6,526 bases of DNA from Candidatus Rokuibacteriota bacterium (GTDB taxonomy: Bacteria; Methylomirabilota; Methylomirabilia; Rokubacteriales; CSP1-6), in contig JACQCL010000232.1 in the NCBI GenBank assembly GCA_016201645.1, positions 1 through 6,526 on the forward strand, read 5' to 3'. Positions 1-4,906 of the stretch are shown here, piece after piece. How positions within the stretch are numbered: the first letter of the stretch is position 1; the number at the start of each line of letters is the position of its first letter. Below the pieces are notes generated by a model that worked only from the letters and a program-made list of their open reading frames with translations, had not been told where the DNA came from and did no database searches. Made by a program: the position numbers and the translations under genes.

Positions 1-219
1 CTGGTCCGCGCCGCCGAGATCGGGGTGGCCGAGGGGCTCCGCTACGTCTATGCCGGCAACCTGCCGGGGCAGGTTGGGCCCTTTGAAAACACCTACTGCC
101 CGTCCTGCAAGGCGCTCCTGATCAAGCGGGTGGGCTACACCATCATGATGGACCTCCTGACCCATACCGGCGGGGTCTGCCCCTCTTGTTTGTCCAAGAT
201 TCCAGGGGTTTGGGCTTGA
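1..219 (+). CDS. amrS: AmmeMemoRadiSam-system radical SAM enzyme, C-terminal fragment (5' end outside window)
   Basis: The reading frame is open to the left edge (first codons read L-V-R-A-A-E-I-G) and stops with TGA at 217-219, so only the last 72 residues are present. The internal GTG at 25 is not a plausible start. The fragment carries the typical tail of the AmmeMemoRadiSam radical SAM family: an E-I-G-L-R-Y-V-Y-A-G-N segment, then N-T-Y-C-P-S-C, then a second C-P-S-C followed by I-P-G-V-W. The two CxxC pairs look like a zinc- or cluster-binding C-terminal knuckle. The usual glycine after each pair is replaced (C-K and C-L). The radical SAM CX3CX2C core lies upstream, outside the window. 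The family is found with AmmeMemoRadiSam proteins A and B; its substrate is unsettled. The family call is confident, but the partner genes cannot be seen here. Confidence 0.85.
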   Translation: MVRAAEIGVAEGLRYVYAGNLPGQVGPFENTYCPSCKALLIKRVGYTIMMDLLTHTGGVCPSCLSKIPGVWA

Positions 220-231
220 AATTTTTTTAAG

Positions 232-262
232 TTGAAATACTCGTCTGATGTATAGTATATAC
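232..262 (+). promoter_or_regulatory. Candidate promoter with overlapping inverted repeat upstream of the COG4277 radical SAM gene
   Basis: The 63-bp gap 220-282 is strikingly AT-rich compared with its surroundings. It holds TTGAAA at 232-237 (-35-like) and a run of -10-like hexamers: TATAGT at 251-256, TAGTAT at 253-258 and TATATA at 256-261. Spacers from the -35 are 13, 15 and 18 bases, so the 18-base pairing with TATATA is the most conventional. GTATA at 250-254 and TATAC at 258-262 form a perfect 5-bp inverted repeat with a 3-bp centre lying on the -10 region, where a repressor could act. The promoter is an inference from motif and composition, and the operator is more speculative. Confidence 0.5.
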
Positions 263-267
263 GCGTT

Positions 268-274
268 AAGAGGT
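268..274 (+). promoter_or_regulatory. Ribosome binding site for the COG4277 radical SAM gene
   Basis: AAGAGGT lies 8 bases before the ATG at 283. It is a reasonable match to the anti-Shine-Dalgarno sequence and supports ATG 283 as the start. Confidence 0.6.
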
Positions 275-282
275 AACCTGCC

Positions 283-1476
283 ATGGACCGTCATCAGCGA
301 CTTGCCATCCTTGCCGAAGCCGCGAGCGATGACCGCGAGCATGGGCTCCCCAAGGGGCCGAATCGACCCGGGGATCCGATCGGGATCACCAAAGTCAGGC
401 TGCCGGGGGGAGGATCAACCCAGATCATGCGCATCATGCAGACGAACGCGTGCTCGTTGTCGTGCGGGTATTGCCCGACGTTTTGCGGGGGGAAGGTGAG
501 GCGCACCGCGCTCGCTGCCGAGGAGGTCGCCGCCACCTTCATGGAGGCTCAACGGGCCGGTCTCGCCCAGGGGCTGTTCCTCACGTCTGGAGTCCCAGGC
601 AAACCCTCGCGCGCGATGGATCGGATGCTCGCCGCGGTTGAAATTCTGCGCCGCAGGGAAGGCTACCGGGGGTACGTCCATGTCAAGCTCCTCCCGGGGG
701 CCGAGACGGCTCAAGTTGAGCAGGCGGCGCGGCTTGCCAACCGGGTCTCCATCAACCTGGAAGGGCCGGGGGACACCTATGTCCGGCGGCTTGCCCGGGA
801 GAAAGATTTCGCTGGAGACCTCCTCCCCAAACTGGAACTGGCCGGTCGCCTGCTCCGCGACAAGCCGCAGCGAGGATCAACAACCACCCAGTTCGTCGTC
901 GGTCCATCAGGGGAGAAGGACCGGGAGATCCTGAGCCTCGTCGCCCGGCTGGAGCGCGAGCAACTTCTCCACCACGCCCATTTCAGCGCCTTCCAGCCGG
1001 TGGTCGGAACCCCTATGGAAGGCGAAACGGCGACCCCCGCGGTGCGCGAGTTTCGCCTCTATCAGGCCGAGCACCTCCTCCGCCAGTACGGCTTTCGGTT
1101 TGACGAGCTTCCCTTTGACGCCGACGGCAACCTTCCGCTGGACTATGACCCCAAGACGGCCTGGGCGCTCCGCCACGCCGAGCAGTTTCCCCTGGAGATC
1201 GCCACGGCACCCTACGAGCTCTTGCTCCGGGTCCCCGGCGTCGGACCCAAGGCGGCCCAGACTCTGGTCCAGGAGCGGCGGCGGAGCGTGATCCGCGGGT
1301 CGGAGGATCTTAAGCACATCGGTGTCGATACGATCCGCGCCGGATACTTCTTGACGTTGAAGGGACGACGACTCGCCCCGGCGCTCCCCGCCCATCAGCT
1401 CCGTCTCTTCCCCCACGGCCAGCACCTCACCAAGGCTCCCTGGAGGACTCCCGTTCCCCCTTGCGCCTTCCGCTGA
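283..1476 (+). CDS. Putative DNA modification/repair radical SAM protein with helix-hairpin-helix tail (COG4277/TIGR03916 type)
   Basis: This 397-residue protein matches the family by pattern. The radical SAM cluster motif is C57-x3-C61-x2-C64, preceded by Q-T-N-A, with an extra C68. It is followed by the family blocks G-L-F-L-T-S-G (near residue 100), V-K-L-L-P-G-A, R-V-S-I-N-L-E, T-T-Q-F-V-V-G, L-Y-Q-A-E-H-L-L and L-P-F-D-A-D-G-N-L-P-L-D. A helix-hairpin-helix DNA-binding motif, V-P-G-V-G-P-K-A-A, lies at about 317-325. The last ~35 residues are a Pro/Arg-rich extension. Radical SAM enzymes use a [4Fe-4S] cluster to cleave S-adenosylmethionine. The HhH implies nucleic-acid contact, and the family is linked in annotation to uracil-DNA-glycosylase-like proteins, but no reaction is established. 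ATG 283 has an AAGAGGT ribosome site and a candidate promoter just upstream. The usual family partners (TIGR03915-type or UDG-like proteins) are not adjacent here. Confidence 0.88.
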   Translation: MDRHQRLAILAEAASDDREHGLPKGPNRPGDPIGITKVRLPGGGSTQIMRIMQTNACSLSCGYCPTFCGGKVRRTALAAEEVAATFMEAQRAGLAQGLFLTSGVPGKPSRAMDRMLAAVEILRRREGYRGYVHVKLLPGAETAQVEQAARLANRVSINLEGPGDTYVRRLAREKDFAGDLLPKLELAGRLLRDKPQRGSTTTQFVVGPSGEKDREILSLVARLEREQLLHHAHFSAFQPVVGTPMEGETATPAVREFRLYQAEHLLRQYGFRFDELPFDADGNLPLDYDPKTAWALRHAEQFPLEIATAPYELLLRVPGVGPKAAQTLVQERRRSVIRGSEDLKHIGVDTIRAGYFLTLKGRRLAPALPAHQLRLFPHGQHLTKAPWRTPVPPCAFR

Positions 1477-1486
1477 GTGATTGCGG

Positions 1487-1492
1487 TAGAGT
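1487..1492 (+). promoter_or_regulatory. Possible -10 element placing the transcript start at the DCC gene start codon
   Basis: TAGAGT ends exactly 6 bases before the GTG at 1499, so transcription would begin at or next to the start codon. No good -35 is present at standard spacing (TTGCGC at 1461-1466 is 20 bases away), and no Shine-Dalgarno sequence precedes the GTG. The call rests on the identical spacing seen before the ATG at 3806. Confidence 0.3.
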
Positions 1493-1498
1493 AGATCT

Positions 1499-1876
1499 GT
1501 GAGGGCGGGGTCCAACAATCCAGCCGTGGTGATCTACGACGGCGAGTGCCCGATCTGCCAGGGCGGGGTGCGCTGGGTGGAACGCCGTACCCTTCGGGGG
1601 CAGTTCGAGTTCCTCCCGTGCCAGTCTCCAGAGCGCCGCGCGCGCTTTCCCTGGATGGCCGAGGAGGCCTGCCTTGAGGCCCTCCAACTCGTGCTTCCCG
1701 GCGGCCGTGTTCTCACAGGTGAGGCCGCCATCAGAGAGATCCTCCGACGCCTGAGCGGCTGGCGCTGGGTGGGGCGTCTCTTCGGGCTTCCGGGGCTGAA
1801 GCTCTTCGCCCCGCCCCTCTATCGGTGGGTGGCTCGCCACCGGTACGCGATCTCCGGCGCCACGCCGAGGCGCTGA
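1499..1876 (+). CDS. DCC-family thiol-disulfide oxidoreductase-like protein (DUF393)
   Basis: This 125-residue protein begins, after a short lead, with V-I-Y-D-G-E-C-P-I-C. D14, C17 and C20 make the D-x2-C-x2-C signature that names the DCC family. The C-terminal Y-R-W-V-A-R-H-R-Y-A-I-S block is also typical. The length is normal for the family. The CxxC pair suggests thiol-disulfide chemistry with a thioredoxin-like fold, but no physiological substrate is established. There is no signal peptide, so it is probably cytoplasmic. The start is GTG 1499, 22 bases after the preceding stop and without a ribosome site. GTG 1526 is an in-frame alternative that would still keep the motif. The stop codon shares one base with the ATG of the following dehydrogenase gene, so the two are probably co-transcribed and translationally coupled. 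Confidence 0.85.
   Translation: MRAGSNNPAVVIYDGECPICQGGVRWVERRTLRGQFEFLPCQSPERRARFPWMAEEACLEALQLVLPGGRVLTGEAAIREILRRLSGWRWVGRLFGLPGLKLFAPPLYRWVARHRYAISGATPRR
1867..1870 (+). promoter_or_regulatory. Ribosome binding site deciding the dehydrogenase start
   Basis: GAGG lies 5 bases before the ATG at 1876, inside the end of the DCC gene. It supports ATG 1876 over the upstream in-frame GTG 1825, which would add 17 non-family residues and overlap the DCC gene by about 50 bases. Confidence 0.5.
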
Positions 1877-2655
1877 TGCCGGACCTCGCCGGGAAGGTCG
1901 CGCTGGTGACGGGGGCCTCGAGCGGGATCGGCGAGGCCACCGCGCGGGAGTTCGCCAAGGAGTGGGCGCGGGTCGCCCTGTTCGCCCGGCGGGAGGACCG
2001 GCTGGAAGCGGTGGCCGATCGGATCCGTCGGGAGGGCGGGCAGGTGATGGTCTGCGCCGGGGACGTCACCGATCCTGGAGCGGTTCAGGCCGCCGTCCAG
2101 AATATTCTGGCCCAGTGGAAGCGCCTCGACCTCCTGGTCAATAACGCCGGACAGGGCATGGCCGCCCCCTTCGAAGCGGTGACGGCGCAAGAGCTGCGCG
2201 ACCTCGTCGAGGTGAACCTTGTCGGCGTCCTGATAGCCACTCAGGCTGTCCTCCCGATGATGCTCCAGCAGGCCTCCGGCCACATCTTCAACATCAGCTC
2301 GGTGGCGGGGCGGCGCGGCATCCCGTTCCGGTCGGCCTACAGCGCGACCAAGTTTGCCCTGGTTGGGCTCACCGAATGCCTGCGTCAGGAGTTGCAGGGC
2401 ACCGGGGTTCACGTGAGCCTGGTCTATCCGATCTACACGGAGACCGAGTTTCACGATGTCCAACTGAAGAAGGTCGAGCCGCTGCGACACGGGCCGGTCC
2501 AGTCGGCGGAGCAGGTGGCCAAAGCCATCGTGCGCTGCGCCCGGCGGCCACGGCCGGAGGTCTATCCGTACCCGCCGGCTAGAATCCTGGCGGTGCTGAG
2601 CGCTCTGGCCCCGGGCTTGGTGGACTGGATGATGGCGAGGCTCCTGCGCCGCTGA
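1876..2655 (+). CDS. Classical short-chain dehydrogenase/reductase (SDR), probably NADP(H)-preferring
   Basis: From ATG 1876 this is a 259-residue protein, the normal classical SDR length. The Rossmann nucleotide-binding motif T-G-A-S-S-G-I-G is at residues 12-19. D63 binds the adenine ring region, N-N-A-G is at 89-92, N114 is the structural/catalytic asparagine, and the catalytic triad is S142, Y155 and K159 (Y-S-A-T-K). Two arginines at 38-39, after the second strand, favour NADP(H) over NAD(H). The C-terminal ~45 residues are rich in Pro, Ala and Leu with a hydrophobic helix ending in R-L-L-R-R, seen in SDRs that may associate peripherally with membranes. The substrate cannot be predicted. 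The gene overlaps the DCC gene by one base, which suggests coupled expression. It converges with the DedA gene, with only 9 bases between the stops. Confidence 0.92.
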   Translation: MPDLAGKVALVTGASSGIGEATAREFAKEWARVALFARREDRLEAVADRIRREGGQVMVCAGDVTDPGAVQAAVQNILAQWKRLDLLVNNAGQGMAAPFEAVTAQELRDLVEVNLVGVLIATQAVLPMMLQQASGHIFNISSVAGRRGIPFRSAYSATKFALVGLTECLRQELQGTGVHVSLVYPIYTETEFHDVQLKKVEPLRHGPVQSAEQVAKAIVRCARRPRPEVYPYPPARILAVLSALAPGLVDWMMARLLRR

Positions 2656-2664
2656 GCAGTTCTC

Positions 2665-3258
2665 TCATTCCCTCCGAGCCTTGAGCGCGCGCCAGCCCAA
2701 GAGCGCCGCGGCCAAGATCGTCGCGCCGATCAGGACGACGTACTCGACGCGCTGGATGCGCTCCACGTAGGCGCCGAATCCATAGCCGATGGCGTAGCCG
2801 ATCCCTACCGCGTACGGCACGTAGAGCGCGGCGCCCAAGAGGTTCGCTACGGCGAATACGAACGGGCGGAGGCCTGCGGCCCCGGCCAGGGGCCCGGCCA
2901 TGAAGCGAAGCCCCGGGACGAACCGCGCCACGAATACGCCAGGCGCGCCGTAGCGGGTCACGAAGCGCCACACCGATTCCAGTCGCTCGGGCGTCGCGAG
3001 GACCCGGCGCCCGTAGCGCTCGATGGCCGTTCGTCCGTGCTTTCGCCCAATCCAGTAGCCGAGGGTGTCGCCAGCCGCCGCGCTGATGATGCCCACGGCC
3101 AGGACGAGTGGCCAGCGCAGCTCTCCCCGCCAGACCAGGTAGACGGACAGCGCGAGGATCGTCTCCTCGGGGACGGGCAGCCCGAGGTTCCCGAGGACGA
3201 CGAACAGGAAGATGGCAGGGTAGCCCCAGTGGCCGATCAACTCGCTGAGATCAGGCAC
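2665..3258 (-). CDS. DedA-family integral membrane protein (VTT/SNARE-associated domain)
   Basis: This 197-residue protein has about five hydrophobic segments and the DedA hallmarks: G-L-P-V-P-E-E near residues 26-32 with the conserved acidic residue, an acidic D64 in the A-A-A-G-D-T-L-G-Y-W-I-G-R stretch, and the arginine-containing re-entrant motif A-R-F-V-P-G-L-R at 111-118 followed by the small-residue segment A-G-P-L-A-G-A-A-G. Family members are proposed to act as proton-driven transporters or lipid scramblases, including undecaprenyl-phosphate or phospholipid recycling; the substrate here is unknown. The start is GTG at 3256-3258, 3 bases after the stop of the upstream DUF421 gene and without a clear ribosome site, so translation is probably coupled to that gene. 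The 3' end faces the dehydrogenase stop. Confidence 0.9.
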   Translation of the reverse strand: MPDLSELIGHWGYPAIFLFVVLGNLGLPVPEETILALSVYLVWRGELRWPLVLAVGIISAAAGDTLGYWIGRKHGRTAIERYGRRVLATPERLESVWRFVTRYGAPGVFVARFVPGLRFMAGPLAGAAGLRPFVFAVANLLGAALYVPYAVGIGYAIGYGFGAYVERIQRVEYVVLIGATILAAALLGWRALKARRE

Positions 3259-3261
3259 GGG

Positions 3262-3726
3262 TCACTTGAGGACGGTGATATGTCCGTCCTCTTCGAGGAT
3301 CACGTAGCGGACGTCCCGCACCGAGACCACCCCGTGCCGCCGGAGGGCCGCCCGAAATTCCGGCATGCTCAGTCGCTCTCGACGAAGGTTGTCCCGGAGG
3401 ATCTGCCCTCCCTTCACGAGCAGCGTCGGCGTGTGCTCGACGAGCCGCTCCACCCGCTTGAAGCGGAACGTGAGCCAGGCGACGAGACCGTTCAGGAGGA
3501 AGATCACCGTGGCCCCGAAGAGCCCGCCGCCAAGGGAATTGTCGTTTCCGATGACGGCGTTCTGGACGACGTTGCTGATGATCAGGAGCACGACGAGGTC
3601 GAAGGCTGTCATCTGCCCGAGCTGTCGCTTCCCTGCTATGCGAAAGGCGACGAGCAGGAACAAATACACTGCGACCGAACGGATGAGTTTCTCGACCAGC
3701 GAGATGTCGGGGATCAGAATGTTCAC
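3262..3726 (-). CDS. DUF421/YetF-like membrane protein
   Basis: From GTG 3726 this is a 154-residue protein. It has three N-terminal hydrophobic segments (about 10-30, 40-60 and 68-88) with the family block R-I-A-G-K-R-Q-L-G-Q-M-T-A-F-D-L at 29-44. The cytoplasmic domain has N-L-R-R-E-R-L-S at 113-120, A-L-R-R-H-G-V at 127-133 and I-L-E-E-D-G-H-I-T-V at 143-152. These fit the DUF421 family (Bacillus YetF, E. coli YcaP), whose role is not settled. It is a single-domain version without a long C-terminal extension. A longer frame starting at GTG 3759 exists, but GTG 3726 is preferred: GGGAGG lies 5 bases upstream of it, and the candidate promoter -10 overlaps GTG 3759. It forms a pair with the DedA gene. 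Confidence 0.87.
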   Translation of the reverse strand: MNILIPDISLVEKLIRSVAVYLFLLVAFRIAGKRQLGQMTAFDLVVLLIISNVVQNAVIGNDNSLGGGLFGATVIFLLNGLVAWLTFRFKRVERLVEHTPTLLVKGGQILRDNLRRERLSMPEFRAALRRHGVVSVRDVRYVILEEDGHITVLK

Positions 3727-3731
3727 AGGCG

Positions 3732-3737
3732 CCTCCC
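3732..3737 (-). promoter_or_regulatory. Strong ribosome binding site deciding the DUF421 start
   Basis: On the minus strand GGGAGG is followed by 5 bases and then GTG at 3726-3724. It places the start 11 codons inside the longest open frame and removes a charged, non-family N-terminal lead. Confidence 0.7.
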
Positions 3738-3757
3738 GCACGGTGGCTTTTCGCGCC

Positions 3758-3787
3758 ACTCTATCAGAGTTTGATTTGCCCCTCCAA
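3758..3787 (-). promoter_or_regulatory. Candidate minus-strand promoter for the DUF421-DedA pair
   Basis: Read on the minus strand, TTGGAG (3787-3782) is followed 18 bases later by TAGAGT (3763-3758). Transcription would begin near 3751, leaving about 25 bases of leader that contains the GGGAGG ribosome site at 3737-3732. The -35 is weak (TTG only). It overlaps the divergent plus-strand promoter at 3771-3799, so the two may compete. Confidence 0.4.
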
Positions 3788-3799
3788 ACCGTCTAGCAT
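3771..3799 (+). promoter_or_regulatory. Candidate plus-strand promoter for a leaderless secreted-protein gene
   Basis: TTGATT at 3771-3776 and TAGCAT at 3794-3799 are separated by the ideal 17 bases. The -10 ends 6 bases before ATG 3806, so the predicted transcript starts at or beside the start codon. No Shine-Dalgarno sequence is present, which is consistent with leaderless translation. Confidence 0.5.
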
Positions 3800-3805
3800 A
3801 GGCGA

Positions 3806-4096
3806 ATGCGTCGCATGCTGGCCTCGTTCCTCCTGGTCTGGGTCCTTGTCCCTATCGCGCTGCCCATCGTCGAGGCCGTTGATGCCACCCTCCCCCCGGG
3901 GATCTTCGACGACGCGGACGACGATGCCCTCATCGCTGTCTTGTCGAGCCTTGACCTCCAGCTCGTCGCCCCGATCCCGCCGCCGCCTCCGGATCCAGGG
4001 TGGTCTATCGCAGGTCCGGCCGCTGTGCAGAGGGACGGGCCGGCGTCGTCCGTTGTCGCCGTCCCCAACCCTTCCCGCTCGCCTCCGCTCTCCTAG
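3806..4096 (+). CDS. Small predicted secreted protein, unknown function
   Basis: I do not recognise this 96-residue protein. It begins with a clear signal peptide: M-R-R, a hydrophobic core over residues 5-22 and a likely cleavage near A24 or A27, giving export across the inner membrane. The mature part has an acidic patch F-D-D-A-D-D-D at 34-40 followed by a hydrophobic stretch, then a proline run at 58-62 and a low-complexity Pro/Ser/Val tail. There is no lipobox cysteine, so it is not an obvious lipoprotein. No cysteine or catalytic motif is visible. The promoter fit and the well-formed signal peptide argue that the gene is real. It lies 87 bases upstream of the TatA-like gene, but its signal peptide lacks the twin-arginine consensus and looks Sec-type. 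The low-complexity tail leaves some doubt about the frame's 3' half. Confidence 0.6.
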   Translation: MRRMLASFLLVWVLVPIALPIVEAVDATLPPGIFDDADDDALIAVLSSLDLQLVAPIPPPPPDPGWSIAGPAAVQRDGPASSVVAVPNPSRSPPLS

Positions 4097-4168
4097 CCGT
4101 CCACCGTTCGTTCCGCTGTAACGTCCCCTGACGCCGGTGCTCTGTGCGCCGGCGCGCGGGCGCTTCTC

Positions 4169-4177
4169 AAAGGAGGG
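4169..4177 (+). promoter_or_regulatory. Strong ribosome binding site for the TatA-like gene
   Basis: AAAGGAGGG ends 6 bases before ATG 4184. It is the best Shine-Dalgarno match in the window and suggests high translation, as expected for an abundant pore-forming Tat component. Confidence 0.8.
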
Positions 4178-4183
4178 AATCTC

Positions 4184-4432
4184 ATGATCGGCAACCAAGA
4201 TCTTATTCTGGGCGCCATTATCGTCATCGTCCTCTTCGGCGCTAAGAAACTCCCCGAGCTGGCCGGAGCCCTCGGGAAGTCCATGAAGGAGTTTAAAAAA
4301 GGCGCCACCGAAGGAGCCGCTGATAACGCCTCGCGGACCTGTGCCTCCTGCCAGACCCCGTTGGAGGCGGAGTGGAGCCACTGCCCCTGCTGCGGGGCTT
4401 CCACGCCGGTGACGGCCATTTCGAAGACGTAG
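4184..4432 (+). CDS. tatA: TatA/E-type twin-arginine translocase subunit with C-terminal zinc ribbon
   Basis: This 82-residue protein has the TatA layout. A very short N-terminus has a polar Q5-D6 before the single membrane helix (about 7-18), then the F-G-A-K-K-L-P-E-L hinge at 18-26, then an amphipathic helix to about residue 39 (G-K-S-M-K-E-F-K-K). In TatA-family proteins these parts thin and line the membrane during export of folded proteins. What is unusual is the tail: C53-x2-C56, ten residues, then C67-x2-C70-G, a zinc-ribbon pattern with an extra C69, in place of the usual charged disordered tail. It could bind zinc and act in assembly, cargo or partner recognition on the cytoplasmic side; that is inference. 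No tatB or tatC is adjacent. It could be an accessory TatA/E rather than the main one. Confidence 0.88.
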   Translation: MIGNQDLILGAIIVIVLFGAKKLPELAGALGKSMKEFKKGATEGAADNASRTCASCQTPLEAEWSHCPCCGASTPVTAISKT

Positions 4433-4444
4433 CGGGGGTCGTCA

Positions 4445-4473
4445 TTGACGCGAGGTCGCGGGGCCGTTAAGCT
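4445..4473 (+). promoter_or_regulatory. Candidate promoter for the 4484 membrane-protein gene
   Basis: TTGACG at 4445-4450 (5 of 6 bases to consensus) and TAAGCT at 4468-4473 are 17 bases apart. Transcription would start about 4480, giving a leader of only a few bases before ATG 4484. The TTG that looks like an upstream start codon for this frame is therefore better read as part of the -35 element. Confidence 0.5.
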
Positions 4474-4483
4474 GGCAGCCGCA

Positions 4484-4906
4484 ATGACGGACCCTCAGGG
4501 TGCCGCTGATTCCTCTGTCCTTGGGTCCGGGAGTGCTCGGCGGCCTCTCGTCATCACGGGGCTGGCCGTCGCCTTGCTGCTTGCCCCGGCGCTCCAGGCG
4601 GCGAGTCTGGTCGGCTTTCGCGCGCTGAACTTCGCCCCCGATCGCCCGTGGAACTACGTCGCCTACGGGCTGGCGGCCCCGTACGTCGGGTGGCTGCTCT
4701 GGCGCCGTCACCCCCGCTGTCGCTTCGCGGCGTATGTGTTCCTGACCCACGAGGCTGTCCGCGGTCTCCACTTTCACCACTGGGGCGCCGTGGGCCTCGC
4801 CGTGGCGTGGGTCATCCTCCTCCAGCTTCCGGCCGCCCGCCGCTATGCTCCGTCCCTCCGCCCCGCCGAGATTCGGTCAAGGGTTTGGCGCTACTTCGAG
4901 GATTGA
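4484..4906 (+). CDS. Small integral membrane protein, unknown function
   Basis: I do not recognise this 140-residue protein. It has three likely membrane segments at about 22-45, 57-73 and 101-115, and a shorter, weaker hydrophobic stretch at about 81-88. Between them lies R-R-H-P-R-C-R-F and then H89-E90 and H96-F97-H98-H99-W100, a histidine-rich stretch close to the membrane that could bind metal or haem, though this is untested. The soluble C-terminus is basic (R-R-Y through R-S-R-V-W-R-Y-F) and presumably cytoplasmic. Start ATG 4484 is preferred over TTG 4445 because the latter sits in a good -35 and adds residues with no visible purpose. The gene follows the TatA-like gene by 51 bases with its own candidate promoter. 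Its last 16 bases overlap the convergent MFS gene. Confidence 0.7.
   Translation: MTDPQGAADSSVLGSGSARRPLVITGLAVALLLAPALQAASLVGFRALNFAPDRPWNYVAYGLAAPYVGWLLWRRHPRCRFAAYVFLTHEAVRGLHFHHWGAVGLAVAWVILLQLPAARRYAPSLRPAEIRSRVWRYFED

Noticed and set aside
193..228. Possible intrinsic terminator after the amrS fragment: CAAG/CTTG and CCA/TGG pairs followed by seven T
   Set aside because: The T run at 222-228 is real, but the stem is only 4 plus 3 base pairs with an internal loop, too weak to call; the AT-rich run may simply belong to the promoter region.
907..1518. Long minus-strand open frame of 203 codons opposite the radical SAM gene
   Set aside because: Antisense shadow of a well-supported gene; GC-rich codon use opens such frames, and the translation shows no recognisable domain.
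1825..1875. Upstream GTG start for the SDR adding 17 residues
   Set aside because: The added residues are the DCC C-terminus in another frame, and GAGG precedes ATG 1876 at good spacing.
1819..2490. Minus-strand open frame of 223 codons opposite the SDR gene
   Set aside because: Covers the conserved SDR motifs in antisense; no independent coding evidence.
2638..2681. AGGCTC ... GAGCCT inverted repeat spanning the convergent stops of the SDR and DedA genes
   Set aside because: Six pairs around a 32-base loop with no T run; expected by chance in GC-rich coding DNA.
3037..3774. Long plus-strand open frame of 245 codons opposite DedA and DUF421
   Set aside because: Charged low-complexity translation (many D, E, Q, H, P) mirrors membrane-protein codons on the other strand; no ribosome site or family resemblance.
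4132..4155. GC-rich inverted repeats (CGCCGG/CCGGCG and a 10-bp palindrome GCGCCGGCGC) before the TatA-like gene
   Set aside because: Short, overlapping alternatives in very GC-rich sequence and no T run; could lie in the leader, but I cannot support a riboswitch or terminator.
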